A stretch of DNA of 64,000 nucleotides from Neobacillus niacini (GCF_023715785.1 NZ_JAMBOX010000015.1:1-64000), one strand, 5' to 3'; shown: positions 8,214-16,601, counted from the first letter of the stretch. Notes: generated by a model not told the origin, from the sequence alone. Translations and numbers: made by a program.

Positions 8214-8354
8214 TATTTCTATGGCCCACCTTTGACTGTAATATTTTAAATAAATACCATCTCTGCTCTTCATTAACTTAAGAGGTCTTTCTTTTGTATT
8301 GGCATAAACGCTTTTATAAACTGAAAGAGAAAGTTCGAACTTGTGAACGACTAT

Positions 8355-9583
8355 CTGCAATAAACCTTCCTAAGCATGATAGATCGAATTCTGTAAACTC
8401 ATTAATTCTTTCGTTATCGTTGGATATCCTTTTATTTCCGGAATGACTTTGTGTGATCCTGAACGTTGGAGATTTGCTGAGTTTGCCATCATTTCACAAG
8501 TGTAAAGTAATTGTGCAAGTACGTGATCGGAAAGAGTGGGACGGCTCTCCTCTTTTGAACAATCCTCCAAGAGATAAGCTAAATGCTCTATCGAAAATAC
8601 AATGGGCCAAAAATAATCTAAGGATTCACGTTGTATCGGAATTTCACCCAAAGCTGTATGAAATAATGTTTTTAAATTGGTTACATTTATCTGCATCTTT
8701 CTCAATTCCTTACTTTTTCTTGGTTTAAAGTCTTTTCCCTGTTCAGAGAAAAGAACCAATAACAATTGTGCCTGACTCCGGATTGTTTTTTCAATAAAAT
8801 GCGGAATTCGGCTGGATGCAGACTTTCTTCCAATCAACCAAACCCCGATTAAACCAATCACGCTCCCGATTATGACATCTAAAATTCTCGCTGAAGCAAA
8901 ATAAGCAAAGCTAAAGTGAACAGCCGATGTACTTTCAGCCATTAGTAGAGCATTCGGAGTAAAAAACAGTGCGGCCAGACCATAATTTTTCACAATAAAA
9001 AGTTCTGTAATAAATGTCAATATAAGTATAAATAAGACGATAATATACCCGGATGGCTCCAGTGTTAGGATCAAACTAGCTATAATAATTCCAATGACTG
9101 TCCCAATCCCTCTTTGAATAGCACGATGAAATGTGGCAACTATGGTTGCACCTGACATGACCGCTACACAGGATAAAGGAACCCAATAAGAACGTGTCAA
9201 TTCTAACTGGAAGGCGATGATGGCAGCAATGATTGTCATTAAACCAAAACGTAAGGACGTGATAAAAACGGTGGAGTTTTTATCAAAAGCCCCGCCCAAT
9301 ATTGTCATTAGAGATAATTTGGATAGTTGGATAGATTGATTAATTACTGAAGTCGGTTCATTCATGATCGCATCTGCGTCATACACTTTTGAAAATAACT
9401 GACGTACCTGATCATCCATTTCACTAGGCTGAAGAATTTTTTCATAAACACCTTTATGTTTCTTATCAAACGAATGGGCAAGCTGCCTTACCGTTTGTCC
9501 TAATTCCTGTGGTAATTTTTCCTGAGCATCCATAAAATAATCGGTGATGTACATAAATAGATTATTCGCAGTATGATTTAATA
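8355..9583. repeat. Direct repeat copy 2 (partner 1152-2380)
   Basis: Same length (1,229 bases) and orientation as 1152-2380. It covers the last two thirds of the intact FUSC gene and 15 bases beyond its stop codon. Confidence 0.88.
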
Positions 9584-10286
9584 GATATAACCGTTTAAAT
9601 AACTCCGTTTCTCGCCATGGAATATACCCTGCCGTAAGGGTCTCATCTGCCTCCCTTAATACAGACATCACATTGTGTCTTGATTCATTAAAATGGTTTG
9701 TACCTACAGAGTCCATAAAATTCGCTAACTCGATATACACTCTTTTTACGACTCCTTCTTCTGCACCATAAGGGTTAAAGAACCAGCCTGCCATGGCAAT
9801 GACCCATGATAGACTCCCTCCAAGGAAGACGAAAAGCGCCCGTAAAGGAGCAAGTCCCGGATCAGCCGGCATTCCTGAAACCATCGCAAAAACCAAAACA
9901 AAAAAAATGGCAGATGGCCCTACAATTTGTAAGGCTCCAAAAATAAACAGGACTGTGGCCCCGATTAGCCCCATTAAAATAGCGATGGCTAGGGGGTAAG
10001 GAGCGGCAAGCGTTCCTAAAACAGTCACCAAAGTCATGCCGATGACCACAGCAAATAACTTTTTAGCCAGCTGTGCATAGGGAATAGTAAACGTGTACAA
10101 ATAGGTAAAGCCGCCTAAGCCAGCAAGCAATCCATACTCCAAATGACCGAAGAGCAATCCGATCATAACGGGAAGACTTGCAGCTAATCCAGCGGAAAAG
10201 GCCTTTACCCATGGAAAAGGCTTCCTGTTAACCGTTAAAGCCTGTTTCAATATAGATAAGGCTTCAACGTTTTTTCTTTTTACCAA
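8370..10286 (-). CDS. FUSC-family membrane transporter (aromatic acid exporter-like)
   Basis: A 638-residue inner-membrane protein of the FUSC/YccC superfamily, whose characterised members export aromatic acids or similar compounds. Two membrane blocks are visible (about residues 25-165 and 335-480), each of several helices, separated by a soluble helical region (190-320) and followed by a cytoplasmic tail. The second block has the conserved ARSYWVPLSC-like motif, here LTRSYWVPLSCVAVMSG. The start is TTG 10286 with AAAGAAGTG upstream. A truncated duplicate lies at 1167-2393, and a half-size FUSC protein at 29546-30064. Substrate unknown. Confidence 0.85.
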   Translation of the reverse strand: MVKRKNVEALSILKQALTVNRKPFPWVKAFSAGLAASLPVMIGLLFGHLEYGLLAGLGGFTYLYTFTIPYAQLAKKLFAVVIGMTLVTVLGTLAAPYPLAIAILMGLIGATVLFIFGALQIVGPSAIFFVLVFAMVSGMPADPGLAPLRALFVFLGGSLSWVIAMAGWFFNPYGAEEGVVKRVYIELANFMDSVGTNHFNESRHNVMSVLREADETLTAGYIPWRETELFKRLYLLNHTANNLFMYITDYFMDAQEKLPQELGQTVRQLAHSFDKKHKGVYEKILQPSEMDDQVRQLFSKVYDADAIMNEPTSVINQSIQLSKLSLMTILGGAFDKNSTVFITSLRFGLMTIIAAIIAFQLELTRSYWVPLSCVAVMSGATIVATFHRAIQRGIGTVIGIIIASLILTLEPSGYIIVLFILILTFITELFIVKNYGLAALFFTPNALLMAESTSAVHFSFAYFASARILDVIIGSVIGLIGVWLIGRKSASSRIPHFIEKTIRSQAQLLLVLFSEQGKDFKPRKSKELRKMQINVTNLKTLFHTALGEIPIQRESLDYFWPIVFSIEHLAYLLEDCSKEESRPTLSDHVLAQLLYTCEMMANSANLQRSGSHKVIPEIKGYPTITKELMSLQNSIYHA

Positions 10287-10694
10287 AACGAAATCACTTC
10301 TTTCTAAAGAAAAACCGGATTAAATTAAATGTTTTTTTATAAAAACTTCTCCTACAAATAGAGTTTCCTTCATTCACCATCGTTTATCCATTCACAACTT
10401 ATTTCCATAACACGCTTCATAACTAGTAAAAGTAAAATAGGCGGAGATTTTTCCGTTAAATGCAGAATGGAGCTCGTTTCGGGGTATTTAAGCGGAGGTT
10501 TTCCGGTTATGCAAAGTCTTCAGCCTTTTCTCTGTTTTCTTCAATGCTAGTAATGATTATAAAGTAAAATGGGCACGAGTTGAATGTCATTTTTGGATTA
10601 GGTTTCATCATTAGCTCTATTATAAAGCCATATATGCAAGATTTCTGTGTTATAGTAAAATTATGGAATAATTAAAAGTGAAGGTGGTATGTTT
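10287..10694. other. Intergenic region with GCGGA...TCCG repeats
   Basis: Divergent promoter region of the FUSC gene and the VOC gene. Between 10439 and 10518 it holds two short imperfect palindromes, GGCGGAGATTTTTCCGTTAA and AGCGGAGGTTTTCCGGTTAT, of the same kind as the cluster at 44582-44766. No other coding signal is seen. Confidence 0.5.
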
Positions 10695-11078
10695 GTGGCT
10701 TCGATTGCTTCTCCAATTGCCAGTAAGGTGAACAACGTGTTTATCCATGTGAGTGACCTCAAAAAATCAGTAGAATGGTATTGTGACTTACTGGGAATCC
10801 CTTTTAATGAGGATCAGGTTGAATCTCCTGTTCACAATATCCCTGTTACCTCTGAAACCGGATTGACCTTGGATGATCACACTTTTGACCCAGGTTTTAC
10901 GTTAAACCCATCGGAGCATGTTTTATTCAACTTCTATGTCCATGATATTGATGAAGCGTATCAATTTTTGAAAGATAGAGGAATTACGATTGTGAAGGAA
11001 ATAGAGCGGATTGGTGACTTTGCCTATTTTAACTTTAAAGATTTGGATGGAAATGTGTTAATGATCTGTAATAACTAA
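10695..11078 (+). CDS. VOC-family (glyoxalase-fold) protein
   Basis: A 127-residue cytosolic VOC protein: two beta-alpha-beta-beta-beta modules with the typical NNVFIHVSDLKKSVEWYCDL start, FYVHDIDEAYQFLKDRGI in the middle and the ending FKDLDGNVLMICNN, whose Glu/Asn metal-ligand position is degenerate. I prefer GTG 10695 (AAGGTGG seven bases upstream) over ATG 10689, which touches the binding site. It is monocistronic with a long terminator hairpin. Possible roles are dioxygenase, glyoxalase or antibiotic binding; none can be chosen from sequence. Confidence 0.82.
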   Translation: MASIASPIASKVNNVFIHVSDLKKSVEWYCDLLGIPFNEDQVESPVHNIPVTSETGLTLDDHTFDPGFTLNPSEHVLFNFYVHDIDEAYQFLKDRGITIVKEIERIGDFAYFNFKDLDGNVLMICNN

Positions 11079-11109
11079 GAACGATTTAAGGGGAATGGTT
11101 TTGTGATGG

Positions 11110-11165
11110 AAAAGAGCCGAAACAGGCAAGTATTGCGTAAAAACTTGCCTGTTTTAGGCTCTTTT
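11110..11165 (+). terminator. Long terminator hairpin
   Basis: AAAAGAGCC (11110-11118) pairs with GGCTCTTTT (11157-11165), and inside it AACAGGCAAGT pairs with ACTTGCCTGTT. It ends in TTTT and serves the VOC gene. Confidence 0.8.
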
Positions 11166-11301
11166 CTAATATTTCAATCCTGTTATAAATATTAAAAAAG
11201 AGCGCATACTGTTTCTTTTTCATCAGATTAACTTTATAATTCGCACTAGATGCTTTTTTTAGGAGAAATTTATACTTCTAGCTTAAGGAAGGAGATCGAT
11301 T

Positions 11302-12069
11302 ATGAAAAAAATGATGTTTACATTTATAACCGGCCTAATGGTCGTTGTTTTAGCTGCATGCGGAGGAAATGAAGCAAGTAAAGAAGCTAAAAAGGATGAT
11401 AAAGCAAAAACAGCGGAAACCGCTCAGCAGAAGGAACAGCAAAAGCAAATGGAAGAAATGCAAAAGAAATTAAAAGCACAGCAAATAGATGAAAAGAAAA
11501 CTGTTGCCTTAGTGAATGATAAAGAAATTTTAGGAAGCGACTATAATAGCGTTTTATCATCTATACAAGGACAAATGCTGCAAATGGGACAAGACCCGAC
11601 GTCTAAAGAAGCTGTAGAGCAAGCGAAAAACCAAACCATTGACAGCTTAGTTGGACAAACTCTTCTTCTTCAAGAGGCAGATAAAAAAAACTATAAAGTT
11701 ACAGAGGAAGATATTAATAAACAGCTGGACGGAATAAAAAAACAGTTTAAAACAGACAAAGAATTCGAAGCCGCTCTTCAAAAATCCGGCATGGATATGA
11801 AGAATCTTAAATCTCAAATAGCTGATGAGATTAAACTTAATCAGTATTTTGAGAAAGAAATACCGGCTGGTGAAATCACCGATGAAGAAATTCAAAAAAC
11901 GTATGATCAATATGTGGAACAAGGAAAGAGTGCTGGACAAGAAGTTCCAAAGCTTGAAGATGTAAAACCGCAAATCCAACAATCTCTTCAACAGCAAAAA
12001 CAGCAGGAAAAACTCGTTCAGCAGGTTGAAGAGTTAAAGAAAAATGCGAAGATTGATATTAAGATCTAA
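11302..12069 (+). CDS. SurA-N-domain lipoprotein (PrsA-like chaperone without a PPIase domain)
   Basis: A 255-residue secreted lipoprotein. It has a positively charged n-region, a hydrophobic core and the lipobox LAAC (Cys about residue 20). A Lys/Glu/Gln-rich linker follows (about 25-65), then a SurA-N-type helical domain: VALVNDKEILGSDYN, DSLVGQTLLLQEADKKNYKV and EEIQKTYDQYV are the signature helices. PrsA and SurA normally carry a parvulin domain after this; here the chain goes straight to the closing helix, so it probably acts as a holdase at the outer face of the membrane rather than a prolyl isomerase. AAGGAAGGAGA precedes ATG 11302. Confidence 0.85.
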   Translation: MKKMMFTFITGLMVVVLAACGGNEASKEAKKDDKAKTAETAQQKEQQKQMEEMQKKLKAQQIDEKKTVALVNDKEILGSDYNSVLSSIQGQMLQMGQDPTSKEAVEQAKNQTIDSLVGQTLLLQEADKKNYKVTEEDINKQLDGIKKQFKTDKEFEAALQKSGMDMKNLKSQIADEIKLNQYFEKEIPAGEITDEEIQKTYDQYVEQGKSAGQEVPKLEDVKPQIQQSLQQQKQQEKLVQQVEELKKNAKIDIKI

Positions 12070-12086
12070 GACGGCACACATAAAAA

Positions 12087-12126
12087 TGAACAGTTGAAGG
12101 GGCCTCTGACAAAAAATGCCCCTTCA
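12087..12126 (+). terminator. Hairpin after the lipoprotein gene; GGGGCC repeat copy 2
   Basis: TGAAGGGGC pairs with GCCCCTTCA around a loop containing AAAAAAT. The flanks resemble the unit at 2411-2434. It may end transcription of the lipoprotein gene, although no T-run follows. Confidence 0.5.
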
Positions 12127-12171
12127 GATGAAACTCTTTACCACGGAGTTTAAGTTGGGAAGGTTTCCTAG

Positions 12172-12603
12172 TTATTCTTCGATATTTTCATCTTGTCGTT
12201 TGATTCGTAGATTATAAATGTAGATTATTGGAATAAGACCGCAAATAAATAGGATTCCTCCAAAAATTCCCCCATTGACGATCGTAAAGCCATCAGTGAT
12301 TGATACAAAGAATCCAACCACCGTTGAAATTAAAATAAGGACAACCAGTGATATTGTTAGACTCTTTTGCGGGTTAGTTTTATTGCTTTCCTGGTCTGCA
12401 CTAATATTCATTGATAAATAGGCGGAAATAACTGTGGTTATCATAAATACAAACCATAGGGGATTTTCTCTCATTCCGTCTAACCCTTTTGTAACTAAGT
12501 CATATCCTAAAATTCCGAGAATACCAATAGTTTGAATGATATAGGCAATGCGAATGTTTTTTAAATTTTGTAATACTAAACGTTCATCTGTGATTTTTTT
12601 CAT
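12172..12603 (-). CDS. Four-helix membrane protein paired with the XRE regulator
   Basis: A 143-residue integral membrane protein with four hydrophobic segments (about 19-36, 48-66, 83-105 and 113-132). Its ATG overlaps the stop of the XRE gene by four bases (ATGA), which implies translational coupling. Small XRE regulator plus membrane-protein pairs are common in Firmicutes; the membrane partner is usually of unknown function, and a role as sensor or as the regulated cargo is inference. No enzyme motif is seen. Confidence 0.7.
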   Translation of the reverse strand: MKKITDERLVLQNLKNIRIAYIIQTIGILGILGYDLVTKGLDGMRENPLWFVFMITTVISAYLSMNISADQESNKTNPQKSLTISLVVLILISTVVGFFVSITDGFTIVNGGIFGGILFICGLIPIIYIYNLRIKRQDENIEE

Positions 12604-12809
12604 TTATCATCATTCTCCCTTTCTAACCAAAATACTTCATCTAATGTTTTATTCACTGCATAACAAATATCCAGACACAACTTCAGGGTAGGATTATATT
12701 TTCCCTTCTCAATCAAACTAATCGTTTGGCGAGTGACACCTACCTTATCTGCCAGTTGTTGTTGTGTCAAATTTACTTGAGTACGAGCAATCTTCACTTT
12801 ATTCTCCAA
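12600..12809 (-). CDS. XRE-family transcriptional regulator
   Basis: A 69-residue Cro/CI-type regulator of the short YgzD-like class. The HTH spans about residues 14-35 (TQQQLADKVGVTRQTISLIE) with the usual KGKYNPTL continuation. It has no sensory domain. The start is TTG 12809, nine bases after GGGGGG. A 39-base palindrome directly upstream is the likely operator, so autoregulation is expected. Confidence 0.85.
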   Translation of the reverse strand: MENKVKIARTQVNLTQQQLADKVGVTRQTISLIEKGKYNPTLKLCLDICYAVNKTLDEVFWLERENDDK

Positions 12810-12834
12810 ATGTTGTTTCCCCCCTTAAACTGAG

Positions 12835-12873
12835 TGTAACATATATATTGCATAATGCAATATATATGTTACA
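12835..12873. promoter_or_regulatory. Palindromic operator upstream of the XRE gene
   Basis: TGTAACATATATATTGCAT and its exact reverse complement are separated by one base, giving 19-base arms. It lies 25 bases upstream of the XRE start and probably overlaps the promoter. The assignment as operator is inference from position and symmetry. Confidence 0.65.
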
Positions 12874-13337
12874 TTTGAATAGAAGCGAAAGAAAAGCATG
12901 TTTAGGCCATTCCGTTACTTGGCGAAAACAGATAACAAAGGAAGGGAATGATAGCCACTTGGTAGAATATATTTTCTTAAACATTAAATGTCGAGCATGA
13001 GGGAGAAATAGTATGAACATTGATGTTACTTTTCGTCAATTCGCGGGTGAACAGGATTACCCTGCTTTTTCCACCAACTTGCCATCTTCATCAATAAAAA
13101 GAAGCGTTAATCCTTCGTGGATTAGCGCCCACATCACACGATGGCTCTGCAGAGAAATGGGCCTCCGGGATGCAGGGGCCTGCAATCGGTCCTGTTTAAT
13201 GTAACAAGAAGGAAGTAAAATTCTAGACCCTTGCTATAAGGACAATGAAGAAAAGTTTAAAAATAGGCAAATGTCTATTCCTCCGTAAACATGGATACAT
13301 ACACTATTTTTGAAACAATTTGAGGAGGAGATATAAA
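12874..13337. other. Intergenic region with the decayed small gene copy C
   Basis: No intact gene. It contains copy C of the ALIHEG small-gene remnant (13057-13128). A reverse-strand frame just upstream of that (about 13130-13200) also looks protein-like (GPIAGPCIPEAHFSAEP) but is one base out of register, consistent with decay. Confidence 0.45.
13057..13128 (-). pseudogene. Decayed small gene, copy C of three
   Basis: The reverse frame ALIHEGLTLLFIDEDGKLVE ends at TAA 13057-13059 and matches copies A and B. It is the best preserved copy of the C-terminal half. Its upstream half is missing or out of frame. Confidence 0.5.
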
Positions 13338-13562
13338 ATGGAAAGACAATTCTTTGGAAGCGGTATGGGTTATGGTATGGGGTATGGAGGATATCCTGGT
13401 TATGGTATGGGTTATGGAGGATATCCTGGTTATGGTATGGGTTATGGAGGATATCCTGGTTACGCTATGGGATATGGAGGCTACCCATTCCATCATGGAT
13501 TTGGCGGTTACCCATTCCATCACGGGTATGGCGGCTATCCATTCCATCATGGTTGCTGTTAG
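13338..13562 (+). CDS. Gly/Tyr/Pro-rich repeat protein, probable spore-coat component
   Basis: A 74-residue protein made almost only of tandem repeats: three units of MGYGGYPGYG type, then three of GGYPFHHG type, ending HGCC. The DNA repeats are almost identical (24 bases in the first block), which suggests expansion by slippage. ATG 13338 has GAGGAGGAG upstream. Gly/Tyr-rich, His-containing and Cys-terminated small proteins are typical of Bacillus spore coats, where Tyr and Cys cross-link. Assignment to the coat is inference; similar low-complexity YjcZ-type proteins occur at 22950-24164. Confidence 0.65.
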   Translation: MERQFFGSGMGYGMGYGGYPGYGMGYGGYPGYGMGYGGYPGYAMGYGGYPFHHGFGGYPFHHGYGGYPFHHGCC

Positions 13563-13740
13563 AGATGGTTTGAATGTTTAAGCAAATTTTAGTATCAAGA
13601 CGAAAAAAATAATTTCAAAATTGGTTAAACAGCTAATCAATAATATGAATGAAAGCAAATGGGATTAGTTTGATTGTCATATTTAGTAGTCTCAGTTACT
13701 AGGATTTACAATTTAGCTGCCATTTTTGGTGGCTGTTTCT

Positions 13741-13830
13741 TAATAATTGTTGGTTGTGCTTGCTACTATTAATGTGTTTTAAAAGGTCCTTTTAAGGACC
13801 TTTGTTGTTTATTGGTGGAACATTAAAATG
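13741..13830 (+). pseudogene. 3' remnant of a YjcZ-type sporulation gene
   Basis: The bases coding IIVGCACYY and the stop, followed by the hairpin AAAAGGTCCTTTTAAGGACCTT, match 24132-24220 with a few differences. The upstream hydrophobic part and start are missing. It is a relic of duplication or recombination between the two sporulation-peptide loci. Confidence 0.65.
13788..13804 (+). terminator. Terminator relic, also convergent to the kinase gene
   Basis: AGGTCCTT and AAGGACCT form a short stem followed by TTGTTGTTT. It is inherited from the YjcZ-type unit and may now end transcripts between the coat-like gene and the leftward kinase gene. Confidence 0.5.
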
Positions 13831-13866
13831 TAAAGCGGTATTTTATGATTTCATTTTTATAACAGT

Positions 13867-15117
13867 TTAGTTTATCTGGGGTAAAAGAATAATAAATTCT
13901 GTACCCATATTCTTTTCACTGTTCACTTGTACTTTACCTTTGAAAGAACGGATAATTTGAAAACTAACCATCATCCCTAGTCCTGTCCCATTTTCCTTTA
14001 AGGAATAAAACGGAGATCCAAGCCTATCCATTTGCATTCGTGTCATACCAATTCCTTGGTCCTTAATGATGATCTTTATGAATCCATCATTAGTTGAAGT
14101 ACATATAACCCAAACAATTCCACCATTCGGCATAGACTCTATGGCATTTTTCAAAATATTAATTAAACACTGGTTCAATTTTTGAGAATTTCCATAGATC
14201 CAACAGTTTTCAAAAAGGTCTGTTTTAATCTCAACATTATGGCTCCGGCTGTAACTTTGAATGATTTTTACTACACGTTGTAACTGAGAACCTACTTCGA
14301 TTCTTTCGTTGTTATTTACTGAGGGTTTTCCAAAAGATAAAAAATCATTAATAATCTCATTTGCACGATCCAATTCATCAATGGATATTTGGATATATTC
14401 CTTCTTCTCATTGGACAAATCTGGCTCGTTTAGAAGTTGCAGAAAGCCGCGAGTAACTTGCATGGGATTTCTAATTTCATGTGCGAAAACACTTGTTAAC
14501 TCACTAATAACCCGTAATTTCTCCGAGTTTTGCAACTCTAATCGCAGCTGGTGAATATCACTGATCGCTTCATTTAGTATAGTTAAGAACCAAGTAACTA
14601 CCACTACAAAAATAAGCTGAATCATCTGCACTTTAAGATAATCTAGAGAAAAACCTCTTAAAACACCAAAAGAAGTAAGTCCAATTAGACAATAGTAAAA
14701 GGCAAGACCAACCGCAATTTTAACTCTTTTATTTTTGTTTGAACCTGCAAATGCTTTTTGAAAATAAAGGATAACAGGCAGTGATAATAATAGGACAAGG
14801 ACGGTATTGTAAAATCCGATACTGATTCCAAAATAAAGTCGATAAACTATGATAAAAGCTGATAGGAAGATGGCTGAGCTAAATTTGCCGTATAGGCTCC
14901 CAAATAATAGAGGAATAATTCTTAAATCCAAACGAGCATTTTCACCAAAGCTCACTGGAAATGACATGCAAAAAAATATGGATATTCCCCACAAAATGGA
15001 CATGATCACTTTTCTATTTTTATCACTATTTACCCTCTCTGTAATAAATGTAAAGTAAATAAATATGGGTATGACTATAAGTGTTAGTTGCAGTAAAAAA
15101 TCCTTTATTATATTCAT
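13867..15117 (-). CDS. KinB-like membrane sensor histidine kinase
   Basis: A 416-residue kinase with five or six membrane helices (residues 5-185), resembling 5TM-type receptor sensors, then HisKA with the phospho-acceptor His213 in SVFAHEIRNPMQVTRGFLQL, and a HATPase_c domain with N box LNILKNAIESMP, G1 DQGIGM and G2 GTGLGMMVS. The GFLQLL context after the H-box and the KinB-style GLGMMVSF are typical of Bacillus sporulation-type kinases that phosphorylate Spo0F. No response regulator gene is adjacent, which fits a phosphorelay input. Thirty internal bases (14913-14942) also occur beside the YjcZ cluster at 24219. Confidence 0.85.
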   Translation of the reverse strand: MNIIKDFLLQLTLIVIPIFIYFTFITERVNSDKNRKVIMSILWGISIFFCMSFPVSFGENARLDLRIIPLLFGSLYGKFSSAIFLSAFIIVYRLYFGISIGFYNTVLVLLLSLPVILYFQKAFAGSNKNKRVKIAVGLAFYYCLIGLTSFGVLRGFSLDYLKVQMIQLIFVVVVTWFLTILNEAISDIHQLRLELQNSEKLRVISELTSVFAHEIRNPMQVTRGFLQLLNEPDLSNEKKEYIQISIDELDRANEIINDFLSFGKPSVNNNERIEVGSQLQRVVKIIQSYSRSHNVEIKTDLFENCWIYGNSQKLNQCLINILKNAIESMPNGGIVWVICTSTNDGFIKIIIKDQGIGMTRMQMDRLGSPFYSLKENGTGLGMMVSFQIIRSFKGKVQVNSEKNMGTEFIILLPQIN

Positions 15118-15435
15118 CTGCGTTACCTTTCATTTTCTATTCTATATCTAAATACTGCAATATAAGGTCGATCATCAGGTTTATTATTTTTATAACTGTT
15201 CCATAAACATCAATTCTTTAATTAAAAACTTAAAGTATTAGTTATTTATCCATATTATAACTTTAATTTATCATGATTTGTCCAAATAAGAACAGCCACC
15301 AATAATGGAAGCTGTCTTTTAACTATTGCCCCCGTTAATTTAGTGTTATGGTTCACAAACAATAAAGTTCATAATCGCCTTTAGGGGAGAATTATTGGGA
15401 TATTATGCTAAACTGAATAAAAGGAAATTAAAGGA
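15118..15435. other. Divergent intergenic region
   Basis: About 320 AT-rich bases between the kinase and GNAT genes. I see no frame or strong hairpin; presumably it holds both promoters. Confidence 0.5.
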
Positions 15436-15885
15436 ATGATTCAATTAATGGATATTAGAAAACCTAATGATTTTGAACTAAAAAAGGTATTTTCTCTTTC
15501 GCCGCAAGCTGTTTTTGATGGTACATTAGGTGAAGTAGAACCTACGAAAGAAAAAATTGACCAACTTGTTAAACCCTTACTAGAAAAGGGAAGCTATTAT
15601 TTAATAGCAACAGAAAACGATCAATTAAGGGGCTGGATTCTTATAGGCACAAGCAAGGACCATTTTACGGATAGGAAGAATGGATTTATTTACGAACTAT
15701 TTGTTATAGAAGAATTTAGAGGAAATGGGATTTCCAAGCTGTTAATGAAAGCTGGTATTGACCATCTAGAACAAGAGGGATACTCAGAAATTCGTCTAAG
15801 TGTATTTGCAGGGAATCAAGCAATTAAGCTGTACGAAAAATTAGGATTTAGTATTAAGACAATTACTATGAGTTTGCAGTTATAA
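15436..15885 (+). CDS. GNAT-family N-acetyltransferase
   Basis: A 149-residue acetyltransferase. The acetyl-CoA-binding motif A is complete: IYELFVIEEFRGNGISKLLM (RGNGIS fits Q/RxxGxG/A), followed by motif B, FAGNQAIKLYEKLGFS, which marks the end of most GNAT domains. It is cytosolic; acceptor unknown. ATG 15436 has AAGGA ten bases upstream; a second ATG at 15448 is possible. It is followed by the LysE-type exporter on the same strand, 75 bases on, with no terminator in between. Confidence 0.85.
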   Translation: MIQLMDIRKPNDFELKKVFSLSPQAVFDGTLGEVEPTKEKIDQLVKPLLEKGSYYLIATENDQLRGWILIGTSKDHFTDRKNGFIYELFVIEEFRGNGISKLLMKAGIDHLEQEGYSEIRLSVFAGNQAIKLYEKLGFSIKTITMSLQL

Positions 15886-15960
15886 GAAACTAACTTATTT
15901 CTGAACTTATGTTTGCGTTAAAATTAATATCAAACATAATGAGATCTGAGGGGGAGAAAT

Positions 15961-16584
15961 GTGGACTTTCTATCTGTGATATCCTTTTTGAGTGCAGCTA
16001 TAGTTCTTACCCTTATGCCTGGACCAGATAACTTATTCACTTTGGCACAAAGTATAGCAAAAGGGAAAAATGCAGGAATTTTTACGACACTTGGACTTTG
16101 CACTGGATTACTAGTTCATATCACTGCTGCGACAGTGGGTATATCAGCGGTCATTTATCATTCCACTTTAGCGTTCACCCTAGTAAAATATGCAGGAGCC
16201 GCATATTTGTTATTCTTAGCCTATAAGTCTTTTAAAGAAAAAGGCTCAACCGTAAACCTAGAAGCCGAGGACTCTTTAAACTATAAATCCCTATACAAAA
16301 AAGGCATCATCATGAATCTTTTAAATCCAAAAGTTTCTTTGTTTTTCTTGGCATTTTTTCCGCAGTTTATCAATTATGATGATGGAAATGTTCCCATTCA
16401 AATGCTAGTTTATGGAATTCTATTTCTAGTCCAAACTTTCATCATCTTCACCTTAATAAGTATATTTGCTGGAAAAGTAGGGTATTTCCTCCGGAAAAAT
16501 CCGACAGCATCTAAAAAGATTAACTTTATTCAGGGGTCTCTGTTCGCACTTATAGGATTAAAAATGGCTTTTAGCCAAAAATAA
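15961..16584 (+). CDS. LysE-family amino-acid/metabolite exporter
   Basis: A 207-residue protein with six hydrophobic segments and the LysE/RhtB signature near the N-terminus, LMPGPDNLFTLAQSIAKGKN, and NLLNPKVSLFFLAFFPQF in the middle. The family exports amino acids or related metabolites by proton antiport. The start is GTG 15961, preceded by GAGGGGGAG. A terminator (16602-16627) follows. Confidence 0.88.
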   Translation: MDFLSVISFLSAAIVLTLMPGPDNLFTLAQSIAKGKNAGIFTTLGLCTGLLVHITAATVGISAVIYHSTLAFTLVKYAGAAYLLFLAYKSFKEKGSTVNLEAEDSLNYKSLYKKGIIMNLLNPKVSLFFLAFFPQFINYDDGNVPIQMLVYGILFLVQTFIIFTLISIFAGKVGYFLRKNPTASKKINFIQGSLFALIGLKMAFSQK

Positions 16585-16601
16585 AAGTTTATGCAGGCAA
16601 G

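Larger units (their letters stand above)
13563..13866. other. Intergenic region with a YjcZ gene tail
   Basis: About 300 bases without a complete gene. From 13741 it repeats the 3' end and terminator of the YjcZ-type gene at 24003-24164. Confidence 0.55.

Noticed and set aside
11647..11997. Reverse frame of 116 codons inside the SurA-N lipoprotein gene
   Set aside because: AT-rich shadow rich in Phe/Leu; the forward protein has a lipobox and a recognised domain.
13362..13550. Possible CRISPR-like array in the 24-base repeats
   Set aside because: The repeats are contiguous, coding and without spacers of constant length.
13354..13581. A second forward frame and a reverse frame across the Gly/Tyr repeat gene
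   Set aside because: Periodic DNA keeps all frames open; only the 13338 frame has a ribosome binding site and typical coat-like composition.
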